The translations under genes and the position numbers were made by a program. From Trametopsis cervina (lineage: Eukaryota; Basidiomycota; Agaricomycetes; Polyporales; Irpicaceae): DNA of 64,000 bases. The notes below the pieces were generated by a model that was not told the DNA's origin, searched no databases, and saw only the letters and a program-made list of their open reading frames with translations. The stretch lies in NCBI GenBank assembly GCA_022385755.1, contig MU278350.1:1506486-1570485 (forward strand), written 5' to 3'. Below, piece by piece: positions 36,469-48,373 of the stretch. Every line of letters starts with the position of its first letter. The first letter of the stretch is position 1.

Positions 36469-36891
36469 TACTGTAGTGGAGTGAACGGTACAAACCCAGC
36501 GTAGGCGCGTTACGGTTGCGCTTGTCCCGCGTGTTACAAACCTGGCCCATGTTACGCGTTATATGTGGCCATTTTCCAAACCCGCTGCAGTAGGCATGAT
36601 AGCAGTGTTATTGTTGTCTACGGCCATGGTATTTACAGTTTGTACACATCGACCAGTGCACATCATCTCTGTGGCCCATCCCCTCTATCAGTCACTGGCC
36701 GCCCATTGTCCTTCACAGTCTTTCGCACAGCCTGACGGTTTGTGGACTGGGACCGCGGTCTCTCGTAAATGGCATCTGACATGCACACTACAAACCGCGG
36801 GCACGTTACGCGTTACGCAGTATACAAAGTTACATACCATTTCAGTGGCGCGTTATGCGTTACGGTTTGTACCGTTCACTCCACTACAGTA
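36469..36891. mobile_element. MITE-like non-autonomous DNA element with terminal inverted repeats
   Basis: A 29-bp segment at 36468-36496 (starting ATACTGTAGTGGAGT) is the exact reverse complement of 36864-36892. If the element proper runs from CTGTAG at 36471 to CTACAG at 36889 (419 bp), it is flanked by TA on both sides (36469-36470 and 36890-36891), as expected for a Tc1/mariner-type TA target duplication. Inside both ends are repeated GTTACG/GTTACGC motifs (about 36505-36555 and 36800-36863), like subterminal transposase-binding repeats. There is no transposase frame, so it would depend on an enzyme supplied elsewhere. It lies between DUF3455 copies 2 and 3. Confidence 0.8.
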
Positions 36892-37133
36892 TATCATTTG
36901 TTGGAATGTACACCCCATGTAGCAACTTACGCAATGCCGTTTATATCCGGTGACATTCATACCAGTACAATGGAGACTTGAGTGTTGATATGTATCTCAG
37001 TTGATTCGAAGAGATGGACGAGTGCAGAGAGTCACATGTACCAATTCGATGCTCTAGATATCTGGAGGGAATGGTACAGCACAGTTGGCAGTGCCTTCGT
37101 TGGTGATGGTAAAACAAAAAGATTCCATATGTT

Positions 37134-37226
37134 GACAGTGACGAGATTCGAACTCGCGCGGGAAACCCATCACGGATTTAGCTTAGTAGCCTAAACGTGA
37201 CGCCGTAACCACTTGGCTACACTGCC
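37134..37226 (-). tRNA. tRNA-Leu(TAG) with a 14-nt intron
   Basis: Read on the minus strand, the acceptor stem pairs GGCAGTG (37226-37220) with CACTGTC (37140-37134), with one wobble. The D arm has GCC and GGC. The anticodon stem pairs TCACG with CGTGA. The T arm is GCGAG, TTCGAAT, CTCGT. The 21-nt interval in the anticodon loop is a 7-nt loop with anticodon TAG and G37 plus a 14-nt intron after position 37. The 12-nt variable arm (TGGGTTTCCCGC) has the hairpin of type II tRNAs, fitting leucine. A run of five T downstream on the minus strand (37120-37116) fits polymerase III termination. Confidence 0.85.
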
Positions 37227-37615
37227 ATACTTGGAAGTTGCATCTATCTACACAGATCGTAGCGGTTCTTGAGGAGTGGATAAATTGCGGGATTAGAGGA
37301 GGCTCTCCGACTACTGCAGCAGTATGACGTGGATGATCTTGGTCAAAAAATAACCTCTGGCAATCAGCTACCCTTACTACGTCAGTCTCTCCTACACTTT
37401 TTCTGCGGTCTCGAATGCCGACCACGTGCGTTAAGACTCAACATCCAAGTCCGTCTAAAAGTGAATAGTATAGATACAGCAATAGGTATTGGTTCTACAT
37501 TACATAGCTTGAGCCATAAGGTCCGAATGAGAAAATATGAAATAACTAGCAAGGCCATCCTGTCAAGGAATGCAAAACCGGCAAGTACTTTGAGGGGTGC
37601 TTGGATAGTATTTGC

Positions 37616-38599
37616 CTATGGGTGGCCAGCGGAAGACCAGGTGGGAGGGTAAGTGGGAGGCACATAAACGGTTACGTTTCCTGCGGGTCCGCCAAGTCCT
37701 CCACCAAAGAACCCTGTTGGCGAGTGTAATTGAGTCTCCTGATTTATACGGAGAGGCGAAAAGAACTTACAGTACTTCGAAACGTATTTAACCTGGATAT
37801 CCGGGGTCTGACCGAAAGTACACTGAGAACAAGATCGATCAGCTTCGGGCAATGTAAGCTATCTGCGGGTACTCACGCTTGTAGGAGGTTGTCCGCCGAT
37901 CGTGTCTGTCCGGAAGACTTCGTCTGCAATACGTCCTCCCTTGCCCTTGCCAATGTTTGCTACGTCGAGCCACGCGACATCCGTCGTCTTGTTCGGCGCT
38001 GGGATGTTTCCTACTCCCTGGCCCACAAATAATGCGTCCTCAACACCGACGAATTTTGGGTTCCCGGAAGACCTGAAGTCCCATGTGGGAGATAAACCTG
38101 TGCCGGTGACGGGGTTGGGGATGAAGAAATGCTGTGCGAGCACCTCCGGGGGATTGTGCGCGTGGAAGAAGCCGATGAAGTCTTGGATGGTCATGGAGGG
38201 GAACGTGTTCCAGGCGTTGAAGAGAGGAACTTGAATCTCGGTAAAGATGTCGGAATTGACCAGACAGCTGACGTCGAATAACTCGGCAACGGCACCGACG
38301 TTTCTACACGACAAGACGATCAGCTTACGCGACAAGAGGAGTTCAACGACAATGACATACGTGAAGTTGTTGGTTTGTGTGCATGTGTAGTTCTGCGTAC
38401 CAAACGCAAGTCCAACGAAGGTCGGTGTGAAATTTGCGTGGAATGCGTTGTTGATAGGTGCCAAGTTGACTTTGTCGATGGATTTAGATATATCACAGTG
38501 GACTAGACCACCGAAGGAGGCTATGTTGTCGTACTGGCCAGCATATTGGGCGGCCGTAGAAGCAAAGAGTGCTTTGAAAAGATGAGAAATGACGGTCAT
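37616..38599 (-). CDS. DUF3455-family protein, copy 3 (divergent, extended C-terminus)
   Basis: Third member of the tandem set. The start is the ATG at 38599 (MTVISHLFKALFASTAAQYA); the signal peptide is weaker than in the other two. Shared blocks are FVGLAFGTQNYTCTQTNN, AVAELFDVSCLVNS, VLAQHFFIPNPVTGTGLSPT with WDF after it, TTDVAWLDVANIGKGKGG and DTIGGQPPTS, then after an intron CTFGQTPDIQVKYVSKY. The last exon reads WFFGGG, then a Gly/Pro/Tyr extension (about 30 residues) absent from copies 1 and 2, ending at the TAG at 37616-37618. Intron phases match the other copies, which supports tandem duplication. The divergence suggests it is the oldest branch of the array. Confidence 0.84.
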
Positions 38600-39804
38600 A
38601 CCTGGGTGGTGTTGTCGTGAGGAGTAAGGATGAGGGGTGATAAAGAAAAATCATGTCGAATGCCGTTGGCTTTATATTCGTGACTGGTACAGTAATGTAT
38701 GAGTCGGAAGCAAAGTGAAGTGACACAGCCTTTACCTTACTGGAAAGCGGTGATGCTAGCAATTGCGTGGCAGCGCGTACTGCACTCGCCCGAGGGAATG
38801 GGTGATCGTGGATCCGGACTTTGTGTTTCATGAAAGAACGCCAGGATTTCATACACCGCGGAGTGTTTCGCATGTGCGAGGCATGTCCACGGCAGGTGAA
38901 TGGCGGGCATTGTAGGTAATATTGATATACCCTGGATATCTAGGGACGCCTGTAGCGAGTCGACCAGATACACGAATTGTACAAAAACGCATAAAGTCTG
39001 CGTGTAGCCTGGATATTGAACGGCAGGACGAGTGCAGCGCCATGCAGCCTCAAACAAAGCCGCTAATGCACCGCTCACACGCCGGGCGGGTGCGGGAACC
39101 AGTTAAAATTGTGGGTTGGTTATTATCGGGCTAGCATCGATGTTGTGGTTTGATCCGACGGCATACATGGATCCCGATGTGCTGGTCAGAAACATATCGT
39201 AACGCCTTCCTTGCGTTCACCTACTGTTTACATACACACTATGGGCCATTATGTTCAGTGAATAGTCTGAAGAAACACTAATGTACTTACAAAAAACACT
39301 GCATTTTTAGTCGCTGCTTCGTACTGGAGCACGGGGATAGCTCGCTGGTTGATGCCACCCTCTGGGATATTTGGTGTGCATCCTATAGGCTCGGGTTCGT
39401 CGAGACATCCTGCACTAAGCCTACGCCTATGAGTACTACAGGTTCGTAGTGAGAGCACGGAGAAGGCACGAGAGAGAGAGGTATCAGTGGCATAGCCAGC
39501 GGGAACTTTGAAACGCCGTAAACAAATCGGCTGTGACCTCAATGAGGTGCAAGCACAGCGACCGATGTACCCGAGCTCTGGCTGGATAGCCGTCTTGTGT
39601 ACCCCACCCCTGAGCATACGACGATTACGAAAACATAAAACATTTCGGCAAAGAATTCCCAGGCGTCGTCATGAACAGCTGAAATGGACTGGCCGTTCAA
39701 CAGCTTTGTGTTTTGAGACGAACTGTCATCATATCACGTGGTCTTGCCAGTGCTCCCGTTGTTCTGCTTCTCGTTTAGGAAGGTACAGTAACTTGCACCG
39801 CATC
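38600..39804. other. Divergent intergenic region, about 1.2 kb
   Basis: This separates DUF3455 copy 3 from the PIG-L gene. On the copy 3 side a TATAAA box lies at 38671-38676 on the minus strand, about 72 bp before its ATG. Overlapping short frames elsewhere show no domain. Confidence 0.5.
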
Positions 39805-40838
39805 ATGTTAACCCTCACCCGTGTTACGACATTTGTCGTGCTGCTGGCTTTGTTCGTGCGGGCTCTGCAAGTGCCTCTGCAGAACAATGTGGTGGAATTT
39901 CTGAAGGGAGATGCAGACGCAAACATACTGCTCTTGACCGCCCATCCAGATGACGAGTGCATGTTTTTCGCGCCCACAGTGCTCGCTCTGGCCGCCGCCG
40001 ACGCTGGCGGCAGCCCACAAAGCAAAAAGCATAATGTGCACTCTTTGTGTCTTTCAGCTGGAAATGCCGATGGATTGGGTGACGTGAGGAGGGACGAGCT
40101 CAGCAGGAGTCTTGACGTGCTGGGCATCGAGGCGGGAAGAAGACAGCTGATTGACCACCCGTGAGTATAACTCCTTTCCACGTTGTTATCCCCGCACGAT
40201 TTATATGTTCTCTCAGCATGCAAATATTTTTTATGGCACATAGACCAGCCAGGAATGCAAATTTTAATATTTTGATACTGACGTTGCTCTCATAGGGACC
40301 TACAAGATGATATCACATTGAAGTGGAATAAATCTATCATCACACAAGTACTGGAACCCTACGTGACCCAAAATAACATCACTGTGGTATATATCTTTAT
40401 AGTCTCTCATGATCTCTCGCTGACAATTATCAGATATTGACCTTCGACACGTACGGGATATCCGGCCATCCGAACCACAAATCCCTTCCTCGCGGTGTCC
40501 TGCACTTCCTCTCTGTATTCAGCGAAACACACACTACCCCTCGCCCTCGGTTATTCGCACTCGTCTCTCATTCGATGGGCGACAAGTACATCGGGCCGCT
40601 CGCCGCGCTTCTCGCCAAACTTGACCTTCTTGTGGGCAGCCTTGTTTCCACCGGGGCGTCAGGACTTCCTGTCTTTGTAGCGGGTATTGGCGCGTATCGA
40701 CGTGCCCTGAGCGCGATGATGCAACACCGAAGCCAACTGGTATGGTTCAGATGGCTTTATGTTTCATTCTCGAGGTATATGTGGGTGAATGAGTGGGTGG
40801 AGTTGCTGCCAGCTGATCGTGTGGCTGGCGCGGCCTGA
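39805..40838 (+). CDS. GPI12: N-acetylglucosaminyl-phosphatidylinositol de-N-acetylase (PIG-L/Gpi12)
   Basis: Enzyme of the second step of GPI-anchor synthesis at the ER; it removes acetate from GlcNAc-PI. Three exons, 39805-40160, 40296-40386 and 40434-40838, give 283 residues, normal for the family. The N-terminus (LTRVTTFVVLLALFVRAL) is one membrane anchor. The metal-binding motif AHPDDECMFFAP and the downstream GISGHPNHKSLPRGV are both intact, as is CLSAGNADGLGDVRRDEL. The C-terminus SRYMWVNEWVELLP is also typical. It is convergent with the condensin gene, about 170 bp apart. Confidence 0.93.
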
Positions 40839-41005
40839 ACAATCAAGGAGTTGTTACAAATACTTATAAGATATTCACAAATACAGCCATGTTTGATACA
40901 AAACTAGTTTAGAAAGAGATGATGATAGAAATGGGTGCACGGTAGAGAAACGGTCATAGCGAGTAAAAACAAGAAAGATTGGCAAGCTCATACATAGCGC
41001 GGTAC

Positions 41006-44000
41006 TCAAAGCAAGTCATCCACTTCATCTGCATCCTCCTCCTCGTCGGAGTCCATGATTGAATCTTCGCGCGTATCGTCCATCTCGGCAACACGTCGCG
41101 CTGCTTCGCGAATCTTAGAGATATTGCCCTTCGGTACTGCTTGTCGTATACGATTCGGAGCAGGAGTCGGATCATCATCTTCCTCTTCGTCCTCTTCGCT
41201 GTCCTCTTCGTCAACCTCGGATTCACTCGCTGGAGGAGGGGCCAAATTCTTTGAAACAGCGACCCTAGATTTGACAGCCCTAGAAAGCGAATGAGCAACC
41301 GGCAGCCCGTCATCGGTACAGTAGTAACTCACGCAGAGCGCCTGGGAAGAACCCTGCTCGGAGTCACCGCTGAGGGTGTCGCCTCTCGGCTTACAAGAGA
41401 CTGAACTTCAGATTCATTATCAGACTGTGATAACCTCGGGCGTCTGAGAGGCAAAGTTCAGTAAAGCCTCCGAATCTGGAACGAGCTACACCTACTTGGC
41501 TTTGCCCTTGCCGTTCGATTTGCGCTTTGAAGCTGGCGGTGTTGACTCATCGCTAGAAACACCACTGACAGAAGTGTCAGTCTCCGTGGTGATGCTCCCC
41601 GATCGCCTGTCGGGCAATACATTAACACCAACAATGCCAGTCATTCAGAAATTTCGTACCGCTTCTTGCCAGCTTTCTTCTTTGGCAACTGGACTGCGTC
41701 GTCGTCATCATCCTCAGGAATAATATCGTCCAGGAATTCGAACAGCTCTTTGAGCTGTTCTAGTTGACGGTAGTCATCTTCGTTGAATTCTGCCAGCTGT
41801 TGTTCGTACTTCTTCGCTATAGTTGCATCGAATTTGGCAAATGCGTTCTTGGTCGTGTTATCCTTGATCGGACGGCGCTGAAGATAACGGGAATGATGAG
41901 TGATAGGTTTATCACTAACAATGCTGGACGTACTGTGCTTAGGTTGTGCATCAATAGTTTGAGTGAACGGATTTTGTCGTCGTCGACTGTATCCGGGAGA
42001 TATAGCTTGCCGAGGAGTTGACAGAGCGCCTTCTTGTCGTCCTCTACGTAGACTCATGAGATAAGTCACAACATGCGCTCGACACTACTCACTCTCCAAG
42101 TCGTCGTTGAACAAAGCTTTTACAATATCACTTGCGAGGTCGACGTGTATTGCTTCGTCAACCAAATGACCTTGGACGTTCTGAGCAGCAGTCCTGGAGC
42201 CCGTGTCAGCGAGCGTAGCAGATCCACTGGCACGATGCACTCACTTCGCTTTCTGGGGGTCGGTCCAGTCGACGATCATCAGGCTGGTCTGGGCGGGACT
42301 GATCATGTCATCGTCACCGTCCAGTTCTCTGTACACCTCATTCAACTTCTCGTAGAGCGGAAGGAACACCTGCGTAATATTCCGTGAATTCAACTTCGCT
42401 TCCATTTAAACACTCATCATACCTTCTGCATTCGTCGCTGGTTGGCAACGGTAGAATAGCAATAAATGGGGAAGAAATACGACAAGCATTGCCGGAGTTC
42501 TTGGTTATGGGCGGTGTCGGGCGAGACATACTTGAGAACAAGACTGATAAGAACCTGTAGTTGCGAGGCAGTCAGTAGTAGGTATTGACGGGATAGGGGG
42601 ACAACGCACGCGATCGTCTGATATCATACCAGACAACATCAGCTTCGATATACCGACGCAGAGCAGAGCCTGGACTTTATCCGACTCTTCACTGTCAAGT
42701 ATGTGAAGAAGAAATTCAACTATTCGCTCGCCCTATCATAGTTGGGTGAGCACACAGACACTGGCGCATCATTATCGTCGAAAGGCTTACGTTAGCACTC
42801 GTAGGTCCCAAGAAATCCTTGTCGTGTACCATGAGAATGTCGAAGACAACATGAAGTACGCGGATTTTTAGAGGTTCCGGTGCCGATTGGACCTGACTAA
42901 GGAATAGCTGGAAGGAGTTCATGGCCATTCGCCTGGCGATGAGACAACATAGCCCGAGGGAGACAAGGCCGCGTTCGCGAAGGACAAGTTCTTTGCGCTT
43001 CACCGCTGGGATGATTAATTCTCCGAGAATACCTTCAAGAGTCGAGTTTTCTTCGAATGTCTGCGCCATTGTTCAATACAGCGCTTCATGAACATCGAAC
43101 ACACGTACACCATTGACTCGCTCTAACATTCCAATACATAGAGCCAGACATCGTAAATCCATCGCATCTGCGCGTGCCTGTTCCTCCGGAGTCATCTCAG
43201 CGGCGGGCTTGGGCGCAGCTCTCACAGTTCTGACGGTTGCTGGCGTTTCTCCGATGTTTGAGCCGCTATCATCGCGTTGTAACTGTGCAGTATGTCAGAG
43301 CTGGAAGCGGAGTCGAGAACATTGTCGTGATTGCTAACCGACGGGTCATCGTCATCCGCAGGATCTCTCAGCTCGTGAACGACCTCAACTACAACACGAA
43401 TGAGATCGCGTTCGTTGGGAGAGAGTTTTCTCAGCACATCCAAGCATCTTGCAAGCAGGCTTTCCGGTAGGATATCTTGGCAGATCATGTTACCTACGAT
43501 CATGCGCTATCAGAACACGGAAGTCAAAAGGGTCGCGGAATACGACTTACGAACGAGTTGGAACATTTTGCGACGCCCAATTTCATCCGCATAGTCGAGG
43601 TTGACGGCCATACGAAGTGTTTCCGCGATGATAAACTCAAGGTCCAGCCTCTCTTCCTCACGTTCTGCTCGACGCTCATTTTCTTCATCGTCATCCATAC
43701 CACCCCGTAGAAGCATGTCCTCTTCCTCTGCTTGCATAGCGGCCATGAGTTGCTGCCATGCAGCTTGAATGCGGAAGACAAGCATAGTCACAACAGGCAA
43801 TGAATTCTCCAAGCGTGCCTGATCGTTGCTGTTTATGCAATAATCCACAAAGACGCGTGCGAGAAATGCTTTCTCAGGTGTCAATGTGTCCCAAAATTGA
43901 TCTGCACTCGCGGTCAGAGACGGGTCAATCAGAGAGATGAAACTCTACCATTCAGCTCTAGAGTATCGAGAATATCAGGTCTGGACTTGTAAACCGCCAA

Positions 44001-45254
44001 GAGAGCATCCTCCGCTGTGGAATTTTCCACCAGATCAAATAGTTGTAGGAAAGCAGAGATATCGGCTTCGTTGTCGCCTGCCCCCTCCTTGGGGTGACCT
44101 ACGCGCGCAGTCTCGAGCCAGGTTACTACCAGTTTGGCAGAGGCAGCTTTTATAGCTTCTTCTCGGTCGCCAAGGCCGTTCCTGATGAGAAGCTCCCGTT
44201 GTTCTATGCTGAACACCCGGGGGTGTGTGGGGCCCATCACTTCGTCCTGTTGCTCTGCGCCAGACGAAGTAACGCAATTCGGTTCCAGGACGTTGGAATA
44301 TACTAGTTTCCGAATGTTCATGTCTACATCTCGCGTCCTCGCCAACATAGCTGGAAGAGTGTGCTTATTGAGCGGAAGATTGACCAAAGTTGCACGGCGA
44401 ACATCACTGGATGCAATGTAAGCGATCTCTACCATCTCCTGAACATAGACCACCTCACGAAGATGTGTCGTAGGCCAGTGCATCTATGAGCACGTTTGTG
44501 ATGTTGGGCTCTTCTGAAGGATCCTCTGAGCCACAAAGCTTTGACAAAGCGATCACTGTCTGTACTCGGACTGGTGCTTCCTTATCGTTGATTCGTTCTA
44601 AAAGACAAGCACGCAGGTCGTCGTATACGTCTTCGCTGTTCTTCCATCAACACCTTAGGATGAAAAGTATATTATTCACGTACTCAATCTCGCCCAGGTG
44701 TGCAACCATCTCCGCAATGCACTGCACTGCCCGGAAGCGAGCAAATTTGTCCTTGGCTAGCGATCCCTTGAAAAGAAATTTCAAGAGACGGGCGACAAAA
44801 CGAGCAGCGGTGGTGTCATCGTCTTCGTCAAGTTGCTCCTTCTCGCGTTCTTCATGAGCTGTCCGTTCGAGAGAGGAATTAGGCGTAAATAAGACCGTTC
44901 GTGTGTTGGGAACGTTTATATCGCTCATTGTGTCAAGAACTCACCCTTTTCGTTGATGAACTTCGTGAAGCCTCCCACAAACTTGATCACTCGGTCCGCG
45001 ACAGGTGCTCCTTTCTTGATTGGCATGGCACGGCTCAACATTGACAGAAAGGCGTCCTCAAAGGCACGCTCGCCAACCAGCTTAATGCTCTTGCCATTCT
45101 GCACAGATTCGGTGATCTTCGCCGCCTCAACCTGAAGTTTGTAGAGTGCAACAAAATTCTTTTGGTGGTTAGCTGATGTAAGTTGGACTTGCTCGAATAT
45201 CTTCGGCAGTTCGGTAGGGAGACTGTCCAAGCTGAACGCCACTCTCGCAGGCAT
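41006..45254 (-). CDS. Condensin complex subunit 3 (CAP-G/Ycg1/Cnd3)
   Basis: HEAT-repeat subunit of condensin, needed for mitotic chromosome compaction. A large multi-exon gene (about twelve exons). It starts at the ATG at 45254-45252 with MPARVAFSLDSLPTELPKIF. Recognisable blocks are GAPVADRVIKFVGGFTKFIN, LLKFLFKGSLAKDKFARFRA, the HEAT segments VQTVIALSKLCGSEDPSE and SSDVRRATLVNLPLNKHTL, MNIRKLVYSNVLEPNC, the Cnd3-type stretch LVSLGLCCLIARRMAMNSF, then RQCLSYFFPIYCYSTVANQR and KALCQLLGKLYLP. The C-terminal part is acidic and Lys/Ser-rich and looks disordered, ending EDADEVDDLL at 41006. One exon around 43690-43740 is a Glu/Arg-rich insert. The upstream region, shared with the RING gene, has an ACGCGT site and two CACGTG sites. 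Confidence 0.9.
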
Positions 45255-45534
45255 AATACGCCGTGGGTTCTGAAATAAAGCTTGATCAAGCCTCGGGGTA
45301 TCGCAGGATGGGTGGTAAGAAAGACGCGTCGCGCTGCTTGTGACATGAATACGAACACGCACACGTGATGTAACACGTGCGCGTCGCGTGCCATCCGCTC
45401 CGAATTGCCTTCAAAGGCGGAAAGCGACTGAAAGGTGGCCACACTCAAGCAGCGTGTACGGCACGTTGTGGCCGAGTACTTCCCTTCTCGTTCCTCATGG
45501 GGTAAGCACCGACTCCTCCTTGCCACCGTCGTCG
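45255..45534. promoter_or_regulatory. Divergent condensin/RING promoter with MCB and paired E-boxes
   Basis: In 280 bp there is one ACGCGT (45324-45329, about 70 bp before the condensin ATG) and two CACGTG palindromes (45362-45367 and 45374-45379) whose starts are 12 bp apart. ACGCGT fits MBF-type cell-cycle control; CACGTG is the site of bHLH proteins with a His-Glu-Arg basic region. Actual binding is inference. Confidence 0.6.
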
Positions 45535-48373
45535 ATGAGTGCGCTGACCACTACACCAAACACGTCCAGACAGGGGCGCAGTGATCCTGGTCGGATCGCC
45601 CCCTTTCTCACTCATGTAGTCACTCATCACGGCCAGATTACCCTCACACCGCCTCAGAATGCTGGCAGGATTCGTAAAGGCGGCAAGTCAAAGAACCCTG
45701 ACCGAGCAAAAACGGAACGGCGCCGCGATGGAGACGAGCCGCGTTTTAACACGGCCGCCCCAGCCTCCCCCAGGGTGGCCGCTAGGGGGACCAACGCTTC
45801 CTCCGGCCGCACTCCCAGACCCGCGCCCGCAGTATCCAACGCTTTCCCTCGAGGTGCGTGCAGTGAGCCACAATATGGTTGTTTATTCTCCTGACATTGG
45901 ATATAGATACCATGATCCCAGATTACCCACCACCAACATTCCAGGAAGCTATGATGACACCCCCTTTCATTCCACCCCCAGCAGACGCGCAGCAAAGACC
46001 AAGTCCTGTAGAAGACTCCGCAGACTCCCCATCAACTCAAGAAACCCATGAGAGAGAAGCCGACTCTGAGTCGTCATCGCCGGCTGACGACGTCGCTTCC
46101 CATGAGATTATTGCTCGAGATACCGTCACACCTCCGGATATCACTCATCAGCCGGAAATCACATCTGACGTAGACCGCGTTTTGCCTCATACACAGGCTA
46201 GTACACCCGTCTCGTCAGATAATACCTCTGATGATTTCGGTGTCGTGCCCATTGACACGGAAGACTGGGACGACGAGCGACGGGCTGGCGTTTCACTGGA
46301 AGCCCGAGTGCAACGGGAGTTGCTCAGGCGCCAAGCAGCAGAGTCTACCACAGCACTCGTAGCACCACAAGCAGGTCCATCCTCAGATGGTCAACACTCG
46401 CCTCGCCTCCGAACTCATCAAGGAGAATATCACAATCATCCTATAGTTGGCCAGAGCGAACCACCTGTACACCACATTTCTGAGCAAACACCTCGTTCTT
46501 CACCGCCTGGCTCCCCTAAAGGTGGCAAATGGAAGCGGTTATTCATTCCCACTGTTGCCCATAGCTCAGACCCTACGCCTTCCTCTCCAACTATATCGAG
46601 CCCCCGGTCACCTAGATTTGGGTTCTTGTCAGCTGGGCTCACGAGCACTTTGACACTCTCTGCCGGTCCTAGTCCTTCTCCATCGAAACCTTTTGCCAAT
46701 GGCTCCCTGCCTGCTCACAAGAAAGAGCATTCTGTTGTTCGTCGGCTCTTCAGTCCGAAAGGAAAGGATCGCCAAGTTCAAACCGCTCCTGAGCAGAGAA
46801 ATCCACGTGACAGTATGGAATGCTGGGAGGTGGTCGAGAGAGAAGTGGAGGAAGGCAGGAGCAGTCAGGCGAGTGTCGCTCAGAACAGCCAGGATCTGCC
46901 CGAAACCCAGGAGCCCAGTGATATCGAATCAGAAGAAGAGGATAATGATACAGACTCAACCATTCGACGCGCCCCGGACCGCCATGAAAGTCTTATCGTT
47001 GAGCGAGGGTCCTGGGCTTCATACGTCGGTTCGTATCATGAAGACTCTGCTCGCAGAGAGCTCGTTCAAGTTCCTCTAGCACTTCGTCATCAGCCCAATA
47101 ATAATCTTCGTGCGCACATCGCACTCTCTGGACGGCCGTTGCGTCGGGACGTGCAGGACTCGACCCCTTTTCCTATGTCTTCCTCTAACTCATCGGCAAT
47201 CTCCTTGCCTCTCGTTGGGCGCACACAAGGGCACGACCATCCATCAAGTATCGATGCAGCAAATAGTGACCCCGAACGGACGGAATCGCCTATTGCTACT
47301 CGTCGGAAGGCGCTGTCTACAGTTAAAGCTTCACCTCCCATCGTGTGGGTGCCTGTTATAGCTGGGACCGCTGGCACTCCACCCATGGCGTCCTCTTCTT
47401 CTCTACCTCTCCGGAGTCCTGGTCCGTCTCGATTAGCACTCCGCACTGGAGATAACTATATCAGACGAGATGTGGGTCACACAAGAAACCCATCAGCGCC
47501 TGCCACTATGTCTTATGCTACCAGCCGTTTGGCACATGTTGTAACTTCCCCCCTTGCTTTCTCAACAACATCCGACCCAGACTTTTCGCCTTCCCCCACT
47601 TCTACAGAAAGCCCTTTGGAAGAGGAAGAGTTAAGGAACGGGCCTCTTGTACGACGTGGGACTCTGCGATCCCCTGCGTCGGTATCGACTCTGGCCTCAC
47701 AGTCGGATCCGCCCAGTACGCCCACGACACCTTCACACCACTACCGAGGACGACCTTTGCCACAACCTCCCGGGCCATCATTTCCATTCGAGAGAGTTGG
47801 TCACACACCGTTCATTAGACCAGGACACTTACCAGGACAGGTCGTCCCTGTTTCACATGAGTATGTTCCTGTCACCGATCTCGATCTTGTTGCTGCACAA
47901 CTCATCGAAGAGGACCACGATGGGAGAAATTACGAGGTACTTTTCAGGTTGCGCGCTGTTGACAAACACCTTTCTAATTCTCCTCTGGTAGGATCTTCTC
48001 CGGATTTCTGAGCTCGCTGGGCCGGCGATGCCCCCAGCAAATGGGCAGTCTGGCCAGTCGCTACCCCCGAGCGGGCGAGTCAAAGTCGAACGCCGTCGTC
48101 AAACAAAAAACGGCCGGGTCAAACTCAAGCTGACACTGATGGGAGTCTCGGTTGACAAATGCAGCATCTGTTTATCTCAATTTAAGGATGCAGAGGTTGC
48201 GTGTTTTGGGGCACACTGTCAACATGCGTAAGTTTCTTTGTACGAATGCAAGCCCTAATTCGTGACTCACGCTTCATGCCTTCGATCTTTGCAGTTTCCA
48301 CGAGTATTGCCTTGAGCGTTGGTCCGCTGTGAATCCGTCCTGCCCCCTATGCCGTCAAATACTCGTACAGTAA
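45535..48373 (+). CDS. Large disordered RING-H2 protein, probable E3 ubiquitin ligase
   Basis: Probable ubiquitin ligase with a C-terminal RING. Four exons: 45535 to about 45852, about 45910-47937, about 47991-48227, and about 48295-48373. The join at 45852/45910 gives a Pro-rich motif (DYPPPTFQEAM), close to the PPPxY adaptor motifs bound by WW domains but with Phe for Tyr. The central roughly 680 residues are Ser/Pro/Thr-rich and disordered, with IPTVAHSSDPTPSSPT and similar blocks. The C-terminal RING reads CSICLSQFKDAEVACFG, then HCQHAFHEYCLERW and PSCPLCRQILVQ, a complete C3H2C3 set, ending eight residues after the last cysteine pair. There is no transmembrane segment. The longest open frame stops inside intron 3 and lacks the RING. 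Substrate unknown. Confidence 0.85.

Larger units (their letters stand above)
35846..37615. other. Intergenic interval with MITE and tRNA-Leu
   Basis: Besides the two embedded elements, the roughly 1.3 kb left over shows no protein-coding signal. The interval is about three times as long as the spacing between copies 1 and 2, partly because of the element insertion. Confidence 0.45.

Noticed and set aside
36563..36922. Open frame inside the inverted-repeat element
   Set aside because: It crosses the right terminal repeat and has no transposase motif; the element looks non-coding.
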